From positions 2,740,501 through 2,804,500 of the forward strand of contig OY987225.1 in the NCBI GenBank assembly GCA_963920705.1: a stretch of 64,000 nucleotides of DNA, given 5' to 3'. The translations under genes were made by a program, and so were the position numbers. This document shows positions 32,803 to 44,998 of the stretch, in pieces (positions within the stretch are counted from its first letter, which is position 1; each line of letters opens with the position of its first letter). This DNA is from Odiellus spinosus. Lineage: Eukaryota; Arthropoda; Arachnida; Opiliones; Phalangiidae. The notes under the pieces were generated by a model. The model was not told the DNA's origin. It was given only the letters and a program-made list of their open reading frames with translations, and searched no databases.

Positions 32803-33515
32803 GCATATCATATAACAATTAGGCAAAAGACGGCTTCCTGTTTCCGATCCCGGTGATTACGAAAATGCCTGTTGCCAGATCGAAAAAATTTACGGAAATC
32901 AAGTAGCGGCCGATTTTGAGCTTTTTGCATAACTGGAGCGATATTCTGCCTAGAGATGCGATTTAAATTGCAAATTTGTATATATTAGCGAGAAAAAGTG
33001 TTAACGTGTACCGGAACTTCAAAATTCTTCGCCGACATTCGCGCATATGGAATCACCTCCTCCTGGTCGCAAGAGCGGATGGTGATCAGATAATGCAATC
33101 TAATCTCTGTTCTCATACTCTGGAGGCCATTCCAAAATCATGTCCTGGTCTCATGATTTGTCACTTGTGGCGGCAAAACCAAATCTTTACTGTTGTTGCC
33201 TCAAAAATAATGAGCCTAGCCTGAAGACTTGCTATTGTAAGCGATCACCTACTCCGTTATTCAACAGTGCTACCTAATGGTTTTCATTTTTCTATACTTG
33301 TTACTTTGAAGAACTTTATTTTATTATTAAGTCTTGAATTTTGTTTTACTGGACGTAGAAGAATAAATAAAACACAAAATGATTTACCTAGGGTTTATCC
33401 CAAAGAGTTTCTATCGATATCTTCCTAGACTTCAATGGCAACAGGCAGTTTCGTAATCAGCGGGGTCCGAAAACACAGGAAACCGTCTTTTGCTCAATTG
33501 TTATACGAAATTAAC
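32803..33515. repeat. Diverged inverted repeat, arms ~85 bp, ~540-bp spacer
   Basis: Left arm (32803-32890) and right arm (33430-33515) share, in inverted orientation, ATAACAATT...GCAAAAGACGG...GATTACGAAA...TGCCTGTTGCCA. Probably an old MITE or inverted duplication. The 82-codon frame at 32976 has no domain. Confidence 0.65.
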
Positions 33516-35789
33516 AATTAACGAAAGGAAGGCTAAATTAATCTGATTGGCCTATTTATCCCTTCACTGAAATCAAAATTCTGCCCTCAGAAAAATCTGA
33601 TTGTTATTTTTTCTACGAACGCTGAATTGTTTTATATCTCTGGCGTCTTGCCTTTGAGATAAATAATCTAACACCACAGATCTGAAACAAACCCGGGTAC
33701 TGTACCACTGGTTTCCGAAAACGCTGGTTTCTTGATATGGTGCCGTTGAGATCTAAACTGCGCTCGCACCTTCGGGCAAGCCACTGGTTTCGCTTGTTTT
33801 TATAATTGCACTATTGATATGGTGTCTGCGTTACAGTGCATCGTGACGGTGTAGTTTACTATATTATACTTGGCTTGTAGTGAAAGTATTTGGAAATAAC
33901 TATGCGAAAATTACGATAGATTATTGGTTCCACCAAAAAATAATTCGACGCCCACGTTCGACGGATCGACGCTGCACAGTCACAAACACAACGCCATAAT
34001 CTCAGGATTTGGGTTATATTTTTTAATTTCAAGCGGAAACTTGTTTCCTGTGAAATATAAGAAAGGACCCCAAAACCAAGGTGACGTCACGGTCAGAGCC
34101 TTTTTAATTTCGTGCAGAAACTTGCTTCCAATGAAATATATAAGACGAACCCAAAAATCTAGGTCAAAAGTGTAACGTGGAATTTAGAGGTTTTCCAAAT
34201 TTCATATTTATTCCATTTTATTCATTTAAAATAATTCTTTAATTCCCTAACTTTCACGTTGCTCCCAACTAAAATATAAATTACCCAGAAATACTACTGG
34301 GTAATTTCCCGCTTCATTCCTAAGAACGCTGGCGTTCGGAAAATTGAACGCGAATTTACTGTAAAGTATTTCTTTACCACCCCCGTGGAGATAGCTTGCC
34401 TTCTGCAGGGGTTACTATACTCTACCCGATTCAACCACCCCTCTTGGTATTTGAACTAAACACCAAAAACCAAAAAATACGGGCACACAATAGAGTTGCC
34501 AAACTCGCTAGAAACATTTTAACATTTTCTATTGTAACTATTCGGATAAGCAAAAAGTGTATGAAGTGTAGATAGAGGGGGAATGAAAAATTCCTGGACA
34601 ATCAAAAAAAGGACGATAGAGCCGGTACGAGGTAACGAGGGGGATGATTTCGAGATATGATCTCTCTCTCGTTTTTGGCCCTGACCAAGTATGGTCCACG
34701 TAAAAACTCGCTCTCTACAAACATATTTTTCCGAGGTCTCCAAGTCGCTCGCGATAACTGTTAAAGAAAATGGACGGAGGAATGCGATCATCAAGTCTGG
34801 AGAGATCCCTTCGATCGACTACTTAAAGATGTCCGGTCACGGCAGCGAGGTTTCGAAGTCCAACACCAAGTCAGGAGGCGATCCGAGGGTTTTCTAATTT
34901 CGATAAAGATGTCCACCATCGTGTCTCTAACCCAAGTAGCAGAACCCCCTAAGCGCCACGAGACCAGCCGGCAACACCCTCAGAAATCTAGTTCCCCCTC
35001 GAAACTAGGGTAACGTCGTTTACCCTACGCGAAACTCGCTCGCGCCACGTGTGTAATAATTAAGTGCCGTTCGCGTATCAAAAAAAATCGCCGTACCACC
35101 GCAGGATCACCGCCGGAGAAACATTTGAGTATGAAACATTTATTCGTATCATTAAGGTGTTAAGATGTTATTATTTAAAATGTACATCTAATTAAGTTAG
35201 CGTAGCGATCGTACGATCTAGAAATAGGATTCAATTGTTTATTAAACATTAAAATTGGCGGCTCTAATCTTTCTCGTTTTTTCATCCAATAATAATCCCC
35301 TAGACAACCGACCATCTTTTATTTAACATTATTTCCCCGCAAGTCCGAATAGTGAAAACTTAGCGGTCACCCAGCCTTTAAAGTAATAGTAACCTTTGTA
35401 GAGTCGTAATGAGCTTATGTTTAATCAAGAAAAGAAATTCTCCACAAAAGGCGTTCGTTTGAAGAACGCGTTCTCTCCGTACGCTGAAGGACGCGTTCCC
35501 TCCGTCCGCGCTCTGTAGGAATTAGAACTACTACAAGATGTTTAACCCTATAGCGCGTCACACACCTCATAACGCAGAGCGATATAATATCTAGCCGCTT
35601 TCAGTAGGGATAGCGTCGGTTTCCAAGATCTCCCGCCAGAGAGCCTGTAAGACGGAGTTGTGCTAATGAAATGACATTCTGATCGAAAGGAGTTGTAACG
35701 AAATGTTTGCAGTTATTTGTTCACGAGAGACATTTCTTTACAAGTGGAGTAGTAATTATATACTTTCAGTTGATTGATAGGTTATATTT
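33516..35789. other. Unassigned stretch with a short direct duplication
   Basis: About 34010-34085 and 34095-34165 are imperfect direct copies (TTTTTAATTTC...GAAACTTG...AATGAAATATA), which explains the open frame at 33924. The region 34690-35040 is richer in GC and has overlapping frames on both strands, but no domain or splice-supported exon could be assigned. Confidence 0.35.
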
Positions 35790-36080
35790 TTGGGTAATGT
35801 CTAGTTTTAGGTAATTGTTTAGATATAGGTAATGGTTTAATTTTGGGTGATGTTTAGTTTAAGATGATTTAGTTTTGGACGATCGTTTACTTTTAAGTCG
35901 CGCACGTTTAGTCGATTGGCACCATTGGTCGGTCGGGCAACTTTGATCGATCGGGCACCTTTGGCGATCGGGCACCTTTGGGCGATCGGGCACCTTTGGG
36001 TGATCGGGCACATTTGGGCGATCGGACACCTTTGAGCGCTCGAGCACCTTTGGGCGATCTGTTGATCTATTTGATTGTTT
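35790..36080. repeat. Degenerate ~17-18-bp tandem array
   Basis: About ten units of GATCGGGCACCTTTGGGC type, decaying to TTTTGGGTGATG-like units at the left. It resembles one arm of the foldback elements but no inverted partner or TTAGG core was found. Confidence 0.65.
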
Positions 36081-36432
36081 AATTTGAGGTAGCTATTTTG
36101 CGAAATAGCGGAACACATTAAGTGCGTGAAATTAGTTTTCCGGGCCCCTACGGACCGTGTTATTTCTCTAAATTTCTAGCTCAGCGATGTGCCTAAACTA
36201 TTTGCAGTATATGCTTCTTGTAAAATGTTGTAGAAATGCCTAAGCGATTTCCCTATCTTTATCTGCGTATGCGTACGCGTACGCGCGAAATACAATTGCG
36301 AGGTCGGTGTGTAGTACTACCAACTTTTATCTGCATACAACAAACTGTTATCTGTTTCGCGTATCAGATATTGTATAAATAAGTTAGGGGATAAAAACTC
36401 TTTACGTGACCATTTGTATATTCAATTTCTTC
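36081..36432. other. Unassigned stretch
   Basis: Contains alternating CGTACGCG motifs near 36270-36295; nothing else recognised. Confidence 0.3.
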
Positions 36433-36436
36433 TTAA

Positions 36437-36830
36437 AGGTAAAGGCAACCCAACTTTAAAAGTACTTCCATTGGAAAGAGCATGCTTAAAAACCTACAAA
36501 TCAAAACACATTATAGTGATTTAAGTCTTGGTTAATTTATAAATATCATTTTAAAACCGAAATTGACGTTCCTAGAAGAACGCCATATTTGCTTCCCGGC
36601 ATTTCGAGTTTTAAAAATAAGGATCCGCTTCAATGATTGGCCTTTAAGTCACCCAATAAAGATTCGCGAAACGAAGGCCATTCGAGTCGCTGCAGTCGGA
36701 TCGTCTGTTCGTAACTTCGTAAGAAGACCCGTAATTTTGTGATTTCTAACTTTCTACGAAAACATGACTAATTGCGTAATTAATGAATGCAGTTTAGTTC
36801 TTACCTTCTAATTCTTCAAATCAACTTAAG
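36437..36830 (+). mobile_element. Possible Kolobok-like left end with THAP start
   Basis: TTAA at 36433-36436 is followed by AGGTAAAGGCAACCC, similar in layout to the end of the 4525-5592 element. An ATG at 36764 opens MTNCVINECS, which has the same C-x4-C spacing as the THAP start at 4837, then stops after 15 codons. No matching right end was found. Confidence 0.4.
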
Positions 36831-36846
36831 ACTCGGTTAATACCTA

Positions 36847-36920
36847 GTACTGACTACTACTAGCTCAGCTGGCCGACCGACCTTCGGGTTAGTGTTCGCG
36901 CGCGGGATCCTTCGGAAGTA
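36847..36920 (+). other. Possible tRNA-derived (SINE-like) sequence
   Basis: TAGCTCAGCTGGCCGAC fits a polymerase III A box. The B box and tRNA folding are not convincing, so this is at most a decayed SINE head. Confidence 0.25.
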
Positions 36921-37954
36921 GCCTATGTTTCGGCCCGGCATATCTTATTTGACTCTAAAGAAATTGAGCGCGCTTATACCCGCATCTATTTTCAGCTAGA
37001 GTCAAGTGACTTTAGGTGAGAAATAAACCAATCGGCGAAGCCGATCCTCAGCAGGCATCGAAAGGGTATGAAAAAACTAAAATGGCGTTCACTAGAGATC
37101 ACTTTTTGCTTATAATAAACGTAAATATCTTAATATCTACTAACTATTAAATTTTTTGCGATATGATATTAGTCGTTTTAATATACGCTCTATAATTTAA
37201 GACACACTTTTTTTTATCCCGGTCTGTACCTTTAACTGATTTTTATATCTGAATTCTCTGTTCAAACTGATTTCATTTTCGTGAGCAGAAAAATACGGGT
37301 TAACCGACACTCAAACAAATAACTCTTAATTTTATGATTTTTGCGAAATTACTTGACAATAGTTCTTAATCATTCTTTAAGTGACTATTCATTTAAAAAA
37401 AACTTCGATAGCTCCCTGGCAGATAGATGGCACTGTTAAAAGACAGAAAAAACATTACTCAATATATGACTTTCCAAAACTGTATCAAGTTGGGCCTCCT
37501 ACCTTTATTCATTATACTTCCATTATTCTAATATTAGTTTACTTTTTTTTTGGCTGTCTTTAGTTTTTGTGAAATAAGTTCACAAAACAATCCACGATTT
37601 GTGAATTAACCGCTCACTTAAACAATCGCTAAACGAATAATACCACAAAAATTTTTTGTTGTAGTTTCGTTTCGTTTTCCTTGACTGTGTCCATACGGGA
37701 CAAATACATTTATTTTACGTAATAAAAATCTTTTGAAGAAAATTGAAGATAAGCCTTTTTTCCTTTCAGACAAATATTTTTCAGGTCGATCAGTCTCGTG
37801 GCAATCATTTGGGTCGGTATCATTTTTTTCCAATTTCCGCTCTCGTTCGTCCTTCGTCTTCTTCTTCTACTTGTCGTCCTGGTTTTTCGCACCGTGGCCC
37901 CGCTATTCTTCGAAGCGGGGGTTAGCCGCGAACCGCGTCATCCCGAATGAACAA

Positions 37955-38053
37955 ATGGGAGATAGGTTTCAACGACGATCAGACACGGAGCCCCCCGCAG
38001 TTCCCGCTGCGCCTCAAGGCGAAATGGACGCCTTACTCTTGGGCAGGACAAAG
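37955..38053 (+). CDS. DPP6/DPP10-like dipeptidyl-peptidase family protein, putative exon 1
   Basis: Start ATG at 37955 gives 33 cytoplasmic residues (MGDRFQRRSDTEPPAV to LLLGRTK) ending at AAG|GTAATC in phase 0, which fits the phase-0 acceptor of the next identified exon 10.2 kb downstream. DPP6/DPP10 proteins have a short variable cytosolic N-terminus encoded upstream of the transmembrane exon, so this is the expected content. An Arg/Pro-rich tail and a good donor support it, but the sequence itself is not conserved enough to prove it. The frame stays open upstream to 37733, so an earlier Met is possible. The family is type II membrane proteins with a beta-propeller and an alpha/beta-hydrolase domain. 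DPP6/10 members have lost peptidase activity and modulate Kv4 channels in vertebrates. Confidence 0.55.
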
Positions 38054-38184
38054 GTAATCCCAATTTTCTTACTTTCTTGTACTTCTGCGCGAGTTTTTTT
38101 TACGTTGTTGTTAACTGTAAACAATAGTGGTAGATTCACGGGTGAGGACATTTGACCTTGTTGTCTCTTTAAAAGGGCTTAGGG

Positions 38185-38326
38185 TTAATCCCGCCTGATT
38201 GGGTGAAAATTAAACTTCCGTCTTGCATGCAAATTTAATATGGGCTGAAGATAAACGCAGCGTGAGTATTGAGACAAAATGAAGCTCACAACCGGTTTTT
38301 GAAAAAGTATAAATAAAGGTTTTCGC
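38185..38326. other. Start of a 10.2-kb repeat-rich intron
   Basis: The intron (38054-48269) begins with the donor GTAATC. About 270 bp on, a foldback array opens, followed by MITEs H, B, C and G. All of this is transcribed if the gene is expressed. Confidence 0.5.
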
Positions 38327-39310
38327 CCAGTAGCGCGGTTCCCAGTAGCGCAATTTCCCAGTAGCGATATTTCCAAGTTGCGCGATTTCCAAGTTGCGCG
38401 ATTCCCAGTTGCGAGGTTCCTAATTGCGCAGTTTCACCCCCAATTGCGCAGTTTCACCCCCAATTGCGCAGTTTCCCCCAATTGCGCAGTTTCCCCCAAT
38501 TGCGCAGTTTCCCCCCAATTGCGCAGTTCCCCCCAATTGCGCAGTTTCCCCCCAATTGCGCAGTTTCCCCCCAATTGAGCAGTTTCCCCCCAATTGCGCA
38601 GTTTTCCCCCAATTGCGCAGTTTTCCCCCAATTGCGCAGTTTCCCCCAATTGCGCAGTTTCCCCCCAATTGCGCAGTTTCCCCCAATTGCGCAGTTTCCC
38701 CCCAATTGCGCAGTTTCCCCCCAATTGCGCAGTTTCCCCCCAATTGCGCAGTTTCCCCCCAATGCGCAGTTTCCCCCAATTGCGCAGTTTCCCCCCAATT
38801 GCGCAGTTTCCCCCAATTGCGCAGTTTCCCCCCAATTGCGCAGTTTCCCCCCAATTGCGCAGTTTCCCCCCAATTGCGCAGTTTCCCCCCAATTGCGCAG
38901 TTTCCCCCCAATTGCGCAGTTTCCCCCCAATTGCGCAGTTTCCCCCCAATTGCGCAGTTCCCCCCAATTGCGCAGTTTCCCCCCAATTGCGCAGTTTCCC
39001 CCAATTGCGCAGTTTCCCCCCAATTGCGCAGTTTCCCCCAATTGCGCAGTTTCCCCCAATTGCGCAGTTTCCCCCCAATTGCGCAGTTTCCCCCCAATTG
39101 CGCAGTTTCCCCCCAATTGCGCAGTTTCCCCCCAATTGCGCAGTTTCCCCCCAATTGCGCAGTTTCCCCCCAATTGCGCAGTTTCAACCCCAAATTGCAC
39201 AGTTCCCCCCCCCCCCCCCCCCCGCAATTGCGCAGTTTTACTAGTTGGGCGGTTTCAGTTTACCCAGTTTTTCTAGTTGCGCGGTTTCCGTTTACGCAGT
39301 TTTCCCAATT
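38327..39310. repeat. Minisatellite, ~18-bp unit AATTGCGCAGTTTCCCCC (left arm of FB4)
   Basis: About 45 units. The outer units are divergent (CAGTAGCGCGGTTCC, CAAGTTGCGCGATTTCC), the inner ones nearly identical, then a C17 tract at about 39206-39222 and decaying units to 39310. Apparent ORFs of over 200 codons on both strands are repeat translations. Inverted units at 42608-42800 form the opposite arm. Confidence 0.85.
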
Positions 39311-39564
39311 TCACAGATTCCATTTCGAATATTAACATTAATATCTGTGCGTTTCCCAAATGAAAATACTAGAAATAAATAAATTCTATATACACAAATA
39401 AGGGTTTTCAGAAACGGGACACTTTTTACTAACAACTACAAAAAAACAGTAGAGAAATCACCTGACGATGAAACCGAACGGTTCTCGAAACTAGTCGTCT
39501 CCTGTATTTATAAATAAATAGTTTTATTGAATCACTATGCAACAGTGATTTTAATTTTCGGTTA

Positions 39565-39804
39565 GTAGCCTAACCTAATCTAGCCTTACCTAACCTAACC
39601 TGTAAATAAAATTTATTTCCTCTAGAAATAATTTCAAAAAATATACATAAAATTATAAATATTTTATAAACAATTAAACTACTGAATGAAATAATGATCT
39701 TTACAAACTATCTTTAGTAAGAATCGATCCCCTAACCTAAGCTAACCTGTAAATGAAATTTATTTCCTCTAGAAATAATTTCAAATAATATTATATCAAA
39801 ATGT
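39565..39804. repeat. FB4 core: TTAGG-like strings and a ~70-bp direct duplication
   Basis: CCTAACC-rich strings at 39567-39602 and 39732-39752, each followed by AACCTGTAAAT and TTTATTTCCTCTAGAAATAA. A tandem duplication of the core. Confidence 0.6.
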
Positions 39805-40583
39805 AGCATTCCTTCGCACTTCTAAAAAAGTGCATTTATACGCAACGATGGTCGACCAAAGCCGTAAAGGTACAGTTATTGAAAATTCAAAACCGTGAAG
39901 GGTCAGAATTAAAAATTCAAAACCGTGAAGGGTCAGAAATTAAAAATTAACGGTTAAAGAAATAAGAAAGCCATAGTCTAAGAAATTAGGATGTTATACT
40001 TTTAGATATTAATATGAATAAAAATTATACAAAAAAAAATACGTATAAATTCGGCCTATGGAAAGTTTAAATTATGTAGTCATTCTATAGGGAGACAGCA
40101 AAGAGCCAAGGGGGAAAGAAAGCCTGACGTCATGGAACCCCCTTATTGGGGGAGCGTTTGTAATGGCTTATTCTGTAATTCCTTCACTAAGGGGGAAGAA
40201 CACACTAAGAGTTGAGAGATAGAAACCTCCTACGTATCAATGTCTCCCTTGCTGACTTCCTATAGTAGTATCCACCCTTGGACCGGTTATTTTTTACGCC
40301 ACCCCTATATATGTAAAAAGTTTCCTTTTTTAAGGGTGAATCTACTATTAAAACTTTGCATAGGCCGAATATGTTCGTCTTTTTTTTTGTATAATTTTTA
40401 TTCATATTAATATCTAAAAGTATAACATCCTAATTTCTTAGACTGTGGCTTTCTTATTTCTTTAACCGTTAATTTTTAATTTCTGACCCTTCACGACTTT
40501 GAATTTTTAATTTCTGTTCCTTTACGGCTTTGGTCGACCATCGTTGGGTATAAATGCACTTTTTAGAAGTGAGAAGCAAAGCT
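39805..40583. mobile_element. Large foldback element (family H)
   Basis: Arms of about 250 bp in inverted orientation (39805-40060 and 40340-40583), including GGTCGACCA, AACCGTGAAGGGTCAG and TAAAAGTATAACATCC blocks. Ends CAAAATGTAGC / GCTACCTTTTG. The left arm has an extra copy of the AAAACCGTGAAGGGTCAG unit. No clear target duplication. Confidence 0.75.
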
Positions 40584-40679
40584 ACCTTTTGTATACTTTC
40601 TGTTTGCTTTTTGTGGATAGAAGCTATGATTTTAAATACGTTAACTCTACTTCGGGTTAATACAAGGTGGTCTCCATCG

Positions 40680-40945
40680 TGATACGAAATGAAATAAATA
40701 AACGAATAAAACGCTTGTTTAAAATAAATCAGAATCAGGGCTCATTAACTCGGGTTGGCACAGGAGGAGAAAATAGAAAAAATCTTTAGTTCTTCAGCTC
40801 CAAAACAGTCAAATACCCGAGTTTATTTACCCTTCATAAAAATTAATAAAAATATTCAACCAATTAACACTTTACTTATTTTTCGTCTTGTATTAATACC
40901 ATTCGTAGAAGGCTATGCATACGGTTATCTTTTTTAAACAATATT
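40680..40945. repeat. Direct repeat K, left copy
   Basis: About 85% alike with 41855-42125 (shared GCACAGGAGGAGAA, CAGTCAAATACCCGAG, CGTCTTGTATT). MITE B copy 3 lies between the two. Probably an older segmental duplication inside FB4. Confidence 0.7.
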
Positions 40946-41334
40946 ATAGTACGTGTGTATTTTCCTTGCTTTGAACAGACAAACCAGTGTTCCGTTACAG
41001 CGCTTGGTGGACACGTTTTTCTCAAATTTGTAGTCATTTAGCGCATTTTATCGCTTGTCTCGTGGGCTTTGGTAATGGAAAATATTTCACACTTTCGTGT
41101 GTTGCTTCGGCACCCAGTATAAAACAGTACTTTTTCCTAGCCATCCTCTCTGTAAAATACTCAACCGAACTCGGTAATATATGAAACTTACAGTTTTGGT
41201 GGAATTGTGATATTAAAATTCCCTTTTCCAAAAGGCACCGTTGCCAAGATATTCACGAGATTAAATAAACTATAAAATACCTAGCAATTATCAATAAATT
41301 CTGGTACTTCATAGTTAACCTAAATACTTTATCC

Positions 41335-41844
41335 CAAGGTTAGTAAAGAGATAGGTTAGGCAGGTTCTGACGTCAGCCGGAAGTTACCTAGCGCGCAGCC
41401 ATCTTCCAAATTCCTTTGACAATTGCTAGATGGCGATTTATATTGTAATTACGGCGGGAATTTCAAACTAATATCCAATATGTTGTTTCCAATGAACGTT
41501 GCCAGGTGGCATTAAGGTCAAGCCGACTCAAGCGACTGGGTGGAATACGAACTGAACTGAACGACCGGCGTCTGCTTAAAAATTATAATATAGTGAAATT
41601 TATGCTTGATTATAGTGAAACGTATGTTAAAGCGTTACCTACGCTATATGACAATCGACTTACTAAGTGCCACCTGGCAACGTTCATTGGAAACATCATA
41701 TTGGATATTAGTTTGAAATTCCCGCCGTAATTACAATATAAACCGCCATCTAGCAATTGTCAAAGGAATTTGGAAGATGGCTGCGCGCTAGGTAACTTCC
41801 GGCTGACGTCAGAATCTGACTAACCTGTCTCTTTACTAACCTTG
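41335..41844. mobile_element. MITE family B, copy 3 (uninterrupted)
   Basis: 510 bp, 8-bp duplication CTTTATCC (41327-41334, 41845-41852). Serves as the empty-site reference for the insertions in copies 1 and 2: it has single GACAG-GTTAGG-like (here ATAGGTTAGG) and CTTGATTATAG sites. Confidence 0.95.
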
Positions 41845-41854
41845 CTTTATCCTA

Positions 41855-42125
41855 CTCGAAACGAAATGGTCCGTCAAAGTAAACAAAACGAATAAGAAAT
41901 TCTTGTCTAAAAAAAGATCAGAATCAGGGTCCATTGACTTGGATTAGCACAGGAGGAGAAGGTAGAAAAATCTTTATTTCTTCAGCTCCAAACAGTCAAA
42001 TACCCGAGATTATTTACCCTTCAAAATTAATAAAACTATTTAACCCACACTTAACTCATTTTCCGTCTTGTATTGAAAACAATTCGTAGAATGCTATACG
42101 CTCTCTTATCTTTTTTAAACAATAG
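41855..42125. repeat. Direct repeat K, right copy
   Basis: Partner of 40680-40945. Confidence 0.7.
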
Positions 42126-42607
42126 CATAGTCCTTGTGTATTTCTTACCTTTCGCTCTATTACTTCTAATGGCTAATTAAACAGTGTCGGCTGTTTGTTC
42201 AACTTCTCCATTTCTCTCTATTGCCTCTATTTTATTAGACATATTTTTTACGATTGTTCAACCTTCTTTCGCAGCACTTACGAACCCACAAACCCATCTA
42301 TCTCTTATCATTGCCTTGGTTCAGATATATTAGATAGAGGGAATCCAATCTATTCCCCCAATGCCTTCTTAGCTGTGCTTTAGCCTTATCGACGTTTTTT
42401 TTACAATTGTTCAACCTTCTTTTGCAGCACGTACGAAGCCACAATCCCATCTTTCTCTTATCATTGGCTATCTTATTACATATTACAGATATAGTGGGAT
42501 TCCAATCTAGTCTCCCAATGCTAGCTTAATTGTTTGAGCGAAGACGAATATTCAACATGAAAATATATTTGCCACGGTCTTTATTTCTCACGGTTTGTTT
42601 CCCTCCC

Positions 42608-42800
42608 ATTTGTAAACTGCGCAATATCGAAACCGCGCAATTGATAAAACTGCGCAAATATGAATACCGCTCAAAACGATAAACCGCGCAGTGGGAAAAA
42701 ATGCGTAAATGGGAACTCTGCACAAACGTTAAATGCGGACTTGGTAAAATAGCGCAACTGGGGAAGCGCGCAACAGGGAACCGCGCTACTGGCTCCTTAC
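42608..42800. repeat. Right arm of FB4
   Basis: Degenerate inverted units of the 38.4-39.3 kb array: AAACTGCGCAAATATGAAT, AACCGCGCAGTGGGAAA, ending AACCGCGCTACTGGC, which mirrors the outer CAGTAGCGCGGTTCC units of the left arm. Confidence 0.7.
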
Positions 42801-43230
42801 CTAAATAAAAGAGTTATCCATTCTAGCACTTTTGCTTACAAATACTTTATCGCGGTTGCGATCCCTTCTTTAAATTATGTTTCCAAGTCAATTCATTTTC
42901 GTCGATCATTTAGACCCAAAACTTTAGCGCTGCGACAAAAAATATGACGAGAAAAGTGACGGTTTTGGTCAGGAAATTTGGATTAACTAATATGTTGCTT
43001 GTAAAAAGGAAGCTATACCTGTCGGCCCGGAGGTTTAGGCGTCAGTCCCCTTTTTAGAGGATCAAACTAGCTTCTACGACGTATGGCTTCAAGCGAGAGA
43101 GAAAAGGGGGTGTCGCCCCAAAAAGTGAATACAAAGAATTTTTAATCAGTAAATAAACCGTAGCTGTACAGCTGGCCTTCTCGAGTTCAAGAGAAATTTG
43201 CAAAATGAGAGAAGCTGTTTTGGTTTGATA

Positions 43231-44034
43231 AACAATGTTTAAACTAGGAAGATGAAAGAGAGGAACGGCCACTAGTATAGCACAACCCGTCCGTGAAATG
43301 TCTGAAGATGACGTAGTTTTCCTCTCTCGCTTCTGTGTCCAAAGAAGCTAACTGCGCTTTTTTGGTACGCACTCACGTGACATACCTACATCACCTCGCA
43401 TCAAATTACAGCAGGCTATATCATAGGCGCCTTAGCTGCACCTGAATAATTTCGGATTTCCCTGGAAGAGTGGGCTTGGGGAGTGTTTTAGTCCGCTCTC
43501 TCACGGATTGTAATGGTACAAGGTCATCCTTTTATTCGCGGGTGACAAATTTCGTACAACATGAAGTTGGGGACCCTCTTTCAATAACCCTCCTTACATT
43601 TCCAAGTAAACAATTCTTAGAAATAAAGGAAAGAGTAGGTTTATACGCGCTGCCAAATTAAGGTGAACCACAGAGAGTGAACCAGCTGCGGGCGAATGGT
43701 CACCAAACGTGATGGTCAGCGCGCGTAAAGCGAGGCGCTCAATATCCCAATAAATAAACTATTCGTAAGGATAACGGATAAGGTAAATATTTACGCGGTG
43801 CAAACTGTGGTGGAATCGAAACCTTATTGTAAATTGGCACCCATGCTGAGAAAATCCATAGCTCGCTCCTTCTCTAGCAAGGAGTCACGAGTGTTACACG
43901 TAGCGTGCGCGAAAAAGGATGCGCATTAGAAAATACGTATCAGCAAAGGGGGAATTGAAAGCAAAAGCTGACTTTGAACGACGCAAGTTATAACATGAGG
44001 TGGCCGTTCCTCTCCTTTAATCTTCCTAGGTTTA
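43231..44034. repeat. Inverted repeat, ~40-bp arms around ~720 bp
   Basis: Arms contain GTTTAAACTAGGAAGATGAA / GTTTAAACCTAGGAAGATTA and GAGAGGAACGGCCAC in inverted orientation. TTAA lies within both ends, so a TTAA-type element is conceivable. No coding sequence recognised inside. Confidence 0.6.
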
Positions 44035-44040
44035 AACGCA

Positions 44041-44990
44041 AAGAGTCCGGCAATTTCTGGTTAGGGCTGATGAATTTCGAACTTTATCTGCCTTCTGTCT
44101 ATCCTCAGGTACTCTTAATTAATCCATGTTTAGACTAAGCATGGACTACCGGCTCTTATAAAGCAATATGTGAGAACTATTTCATATTCACTACCGAACT
44201 GCCACTGAACACTGAAGGTGACTAAAGGTGTTATAAAAAGTGTTGGGAAAACTAATTGCGCAATTTAATTGTGAACAATTTAAGTGTTATAATAAGAATT
44301 AATAATGTGAACATTTGTGTATTAATTAATAATTAATTCAATTAAGAAATAATAAGGTGAACATTATAGGCTATCAGTGCTTTTTTATTTATTTTATTTC
44401 ATGTTTGTAAATATTATAACAAAATTTTTCATTTGTAACTAAGCCCTTTTTAAACTCATACTGCATTGTGTGTTTAGGGCAAAATTCCATTTGTATTTGG
44501 AACCAACTTTCCTAAAATCTTTCAAAAATCGTATGTCGAAACATCGGATCTGGAAGTTTAGGGAAATTGGCGGGAAACTCTAACCAATGAGAGTGCCCAC
44601 GTTTAGAAACTTAGAAAACAGGTGCAGACAGAACGTCAATTTTCCTAGACCCAAAGAAGGGGTAAAGATTATATCCAAGCGAAAAACAAGTATTAAGTTC
44701 CTTCTTTATAAATCCTAAAATAAAATAAACAAGATGGCCTGCCTCTTGTTAAGGGAATTAATATTTCGTAGGCAACGTGATTTTTGGCGGACGCCATCTG
44801 GCGGATAAATCACTGATTTCAGAATTCGCTCATTCTTAAAAATAAATTAGGATTGGCAACAATATAATTTGGATAATAAAATTGCTAATATTTCTTAATA
44901 AGTATTCTCTAACTTTACGTAATTAAATATGTGGTAATGAACAATTTAAAATTTAAGTGGGCAAAACTAGTGGCGAACTAGAAGCTCAAA
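44041..44990. other. Unassigned intronic stretch
   Basis: AT-rich; no gene or repeat recognised. Confidence 0.3.
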
Positions 44991-44998
44991 AATTGGTT

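Noticed and set aside
33924-34175. 83-codon ORF
   Set aside because: Explained by an imperfect direct duplication; no domain.
36847-36920. Functional tRNA gene
   Set aside because: A-box-like match only; no cloverleaf or credible B box could be drawn.
38327-39310. CRISPR-like regular array
   Set aside because: No unique spacers; a continuous tandem repeat in a eukaryotic intron.
38420-39335. Overlapping ORFs of 200-300 codons on both strands
   Set aside because: They translate an 18-bp tandem repeat whose unit lacks stops in several frames; no start context or conserved domain.
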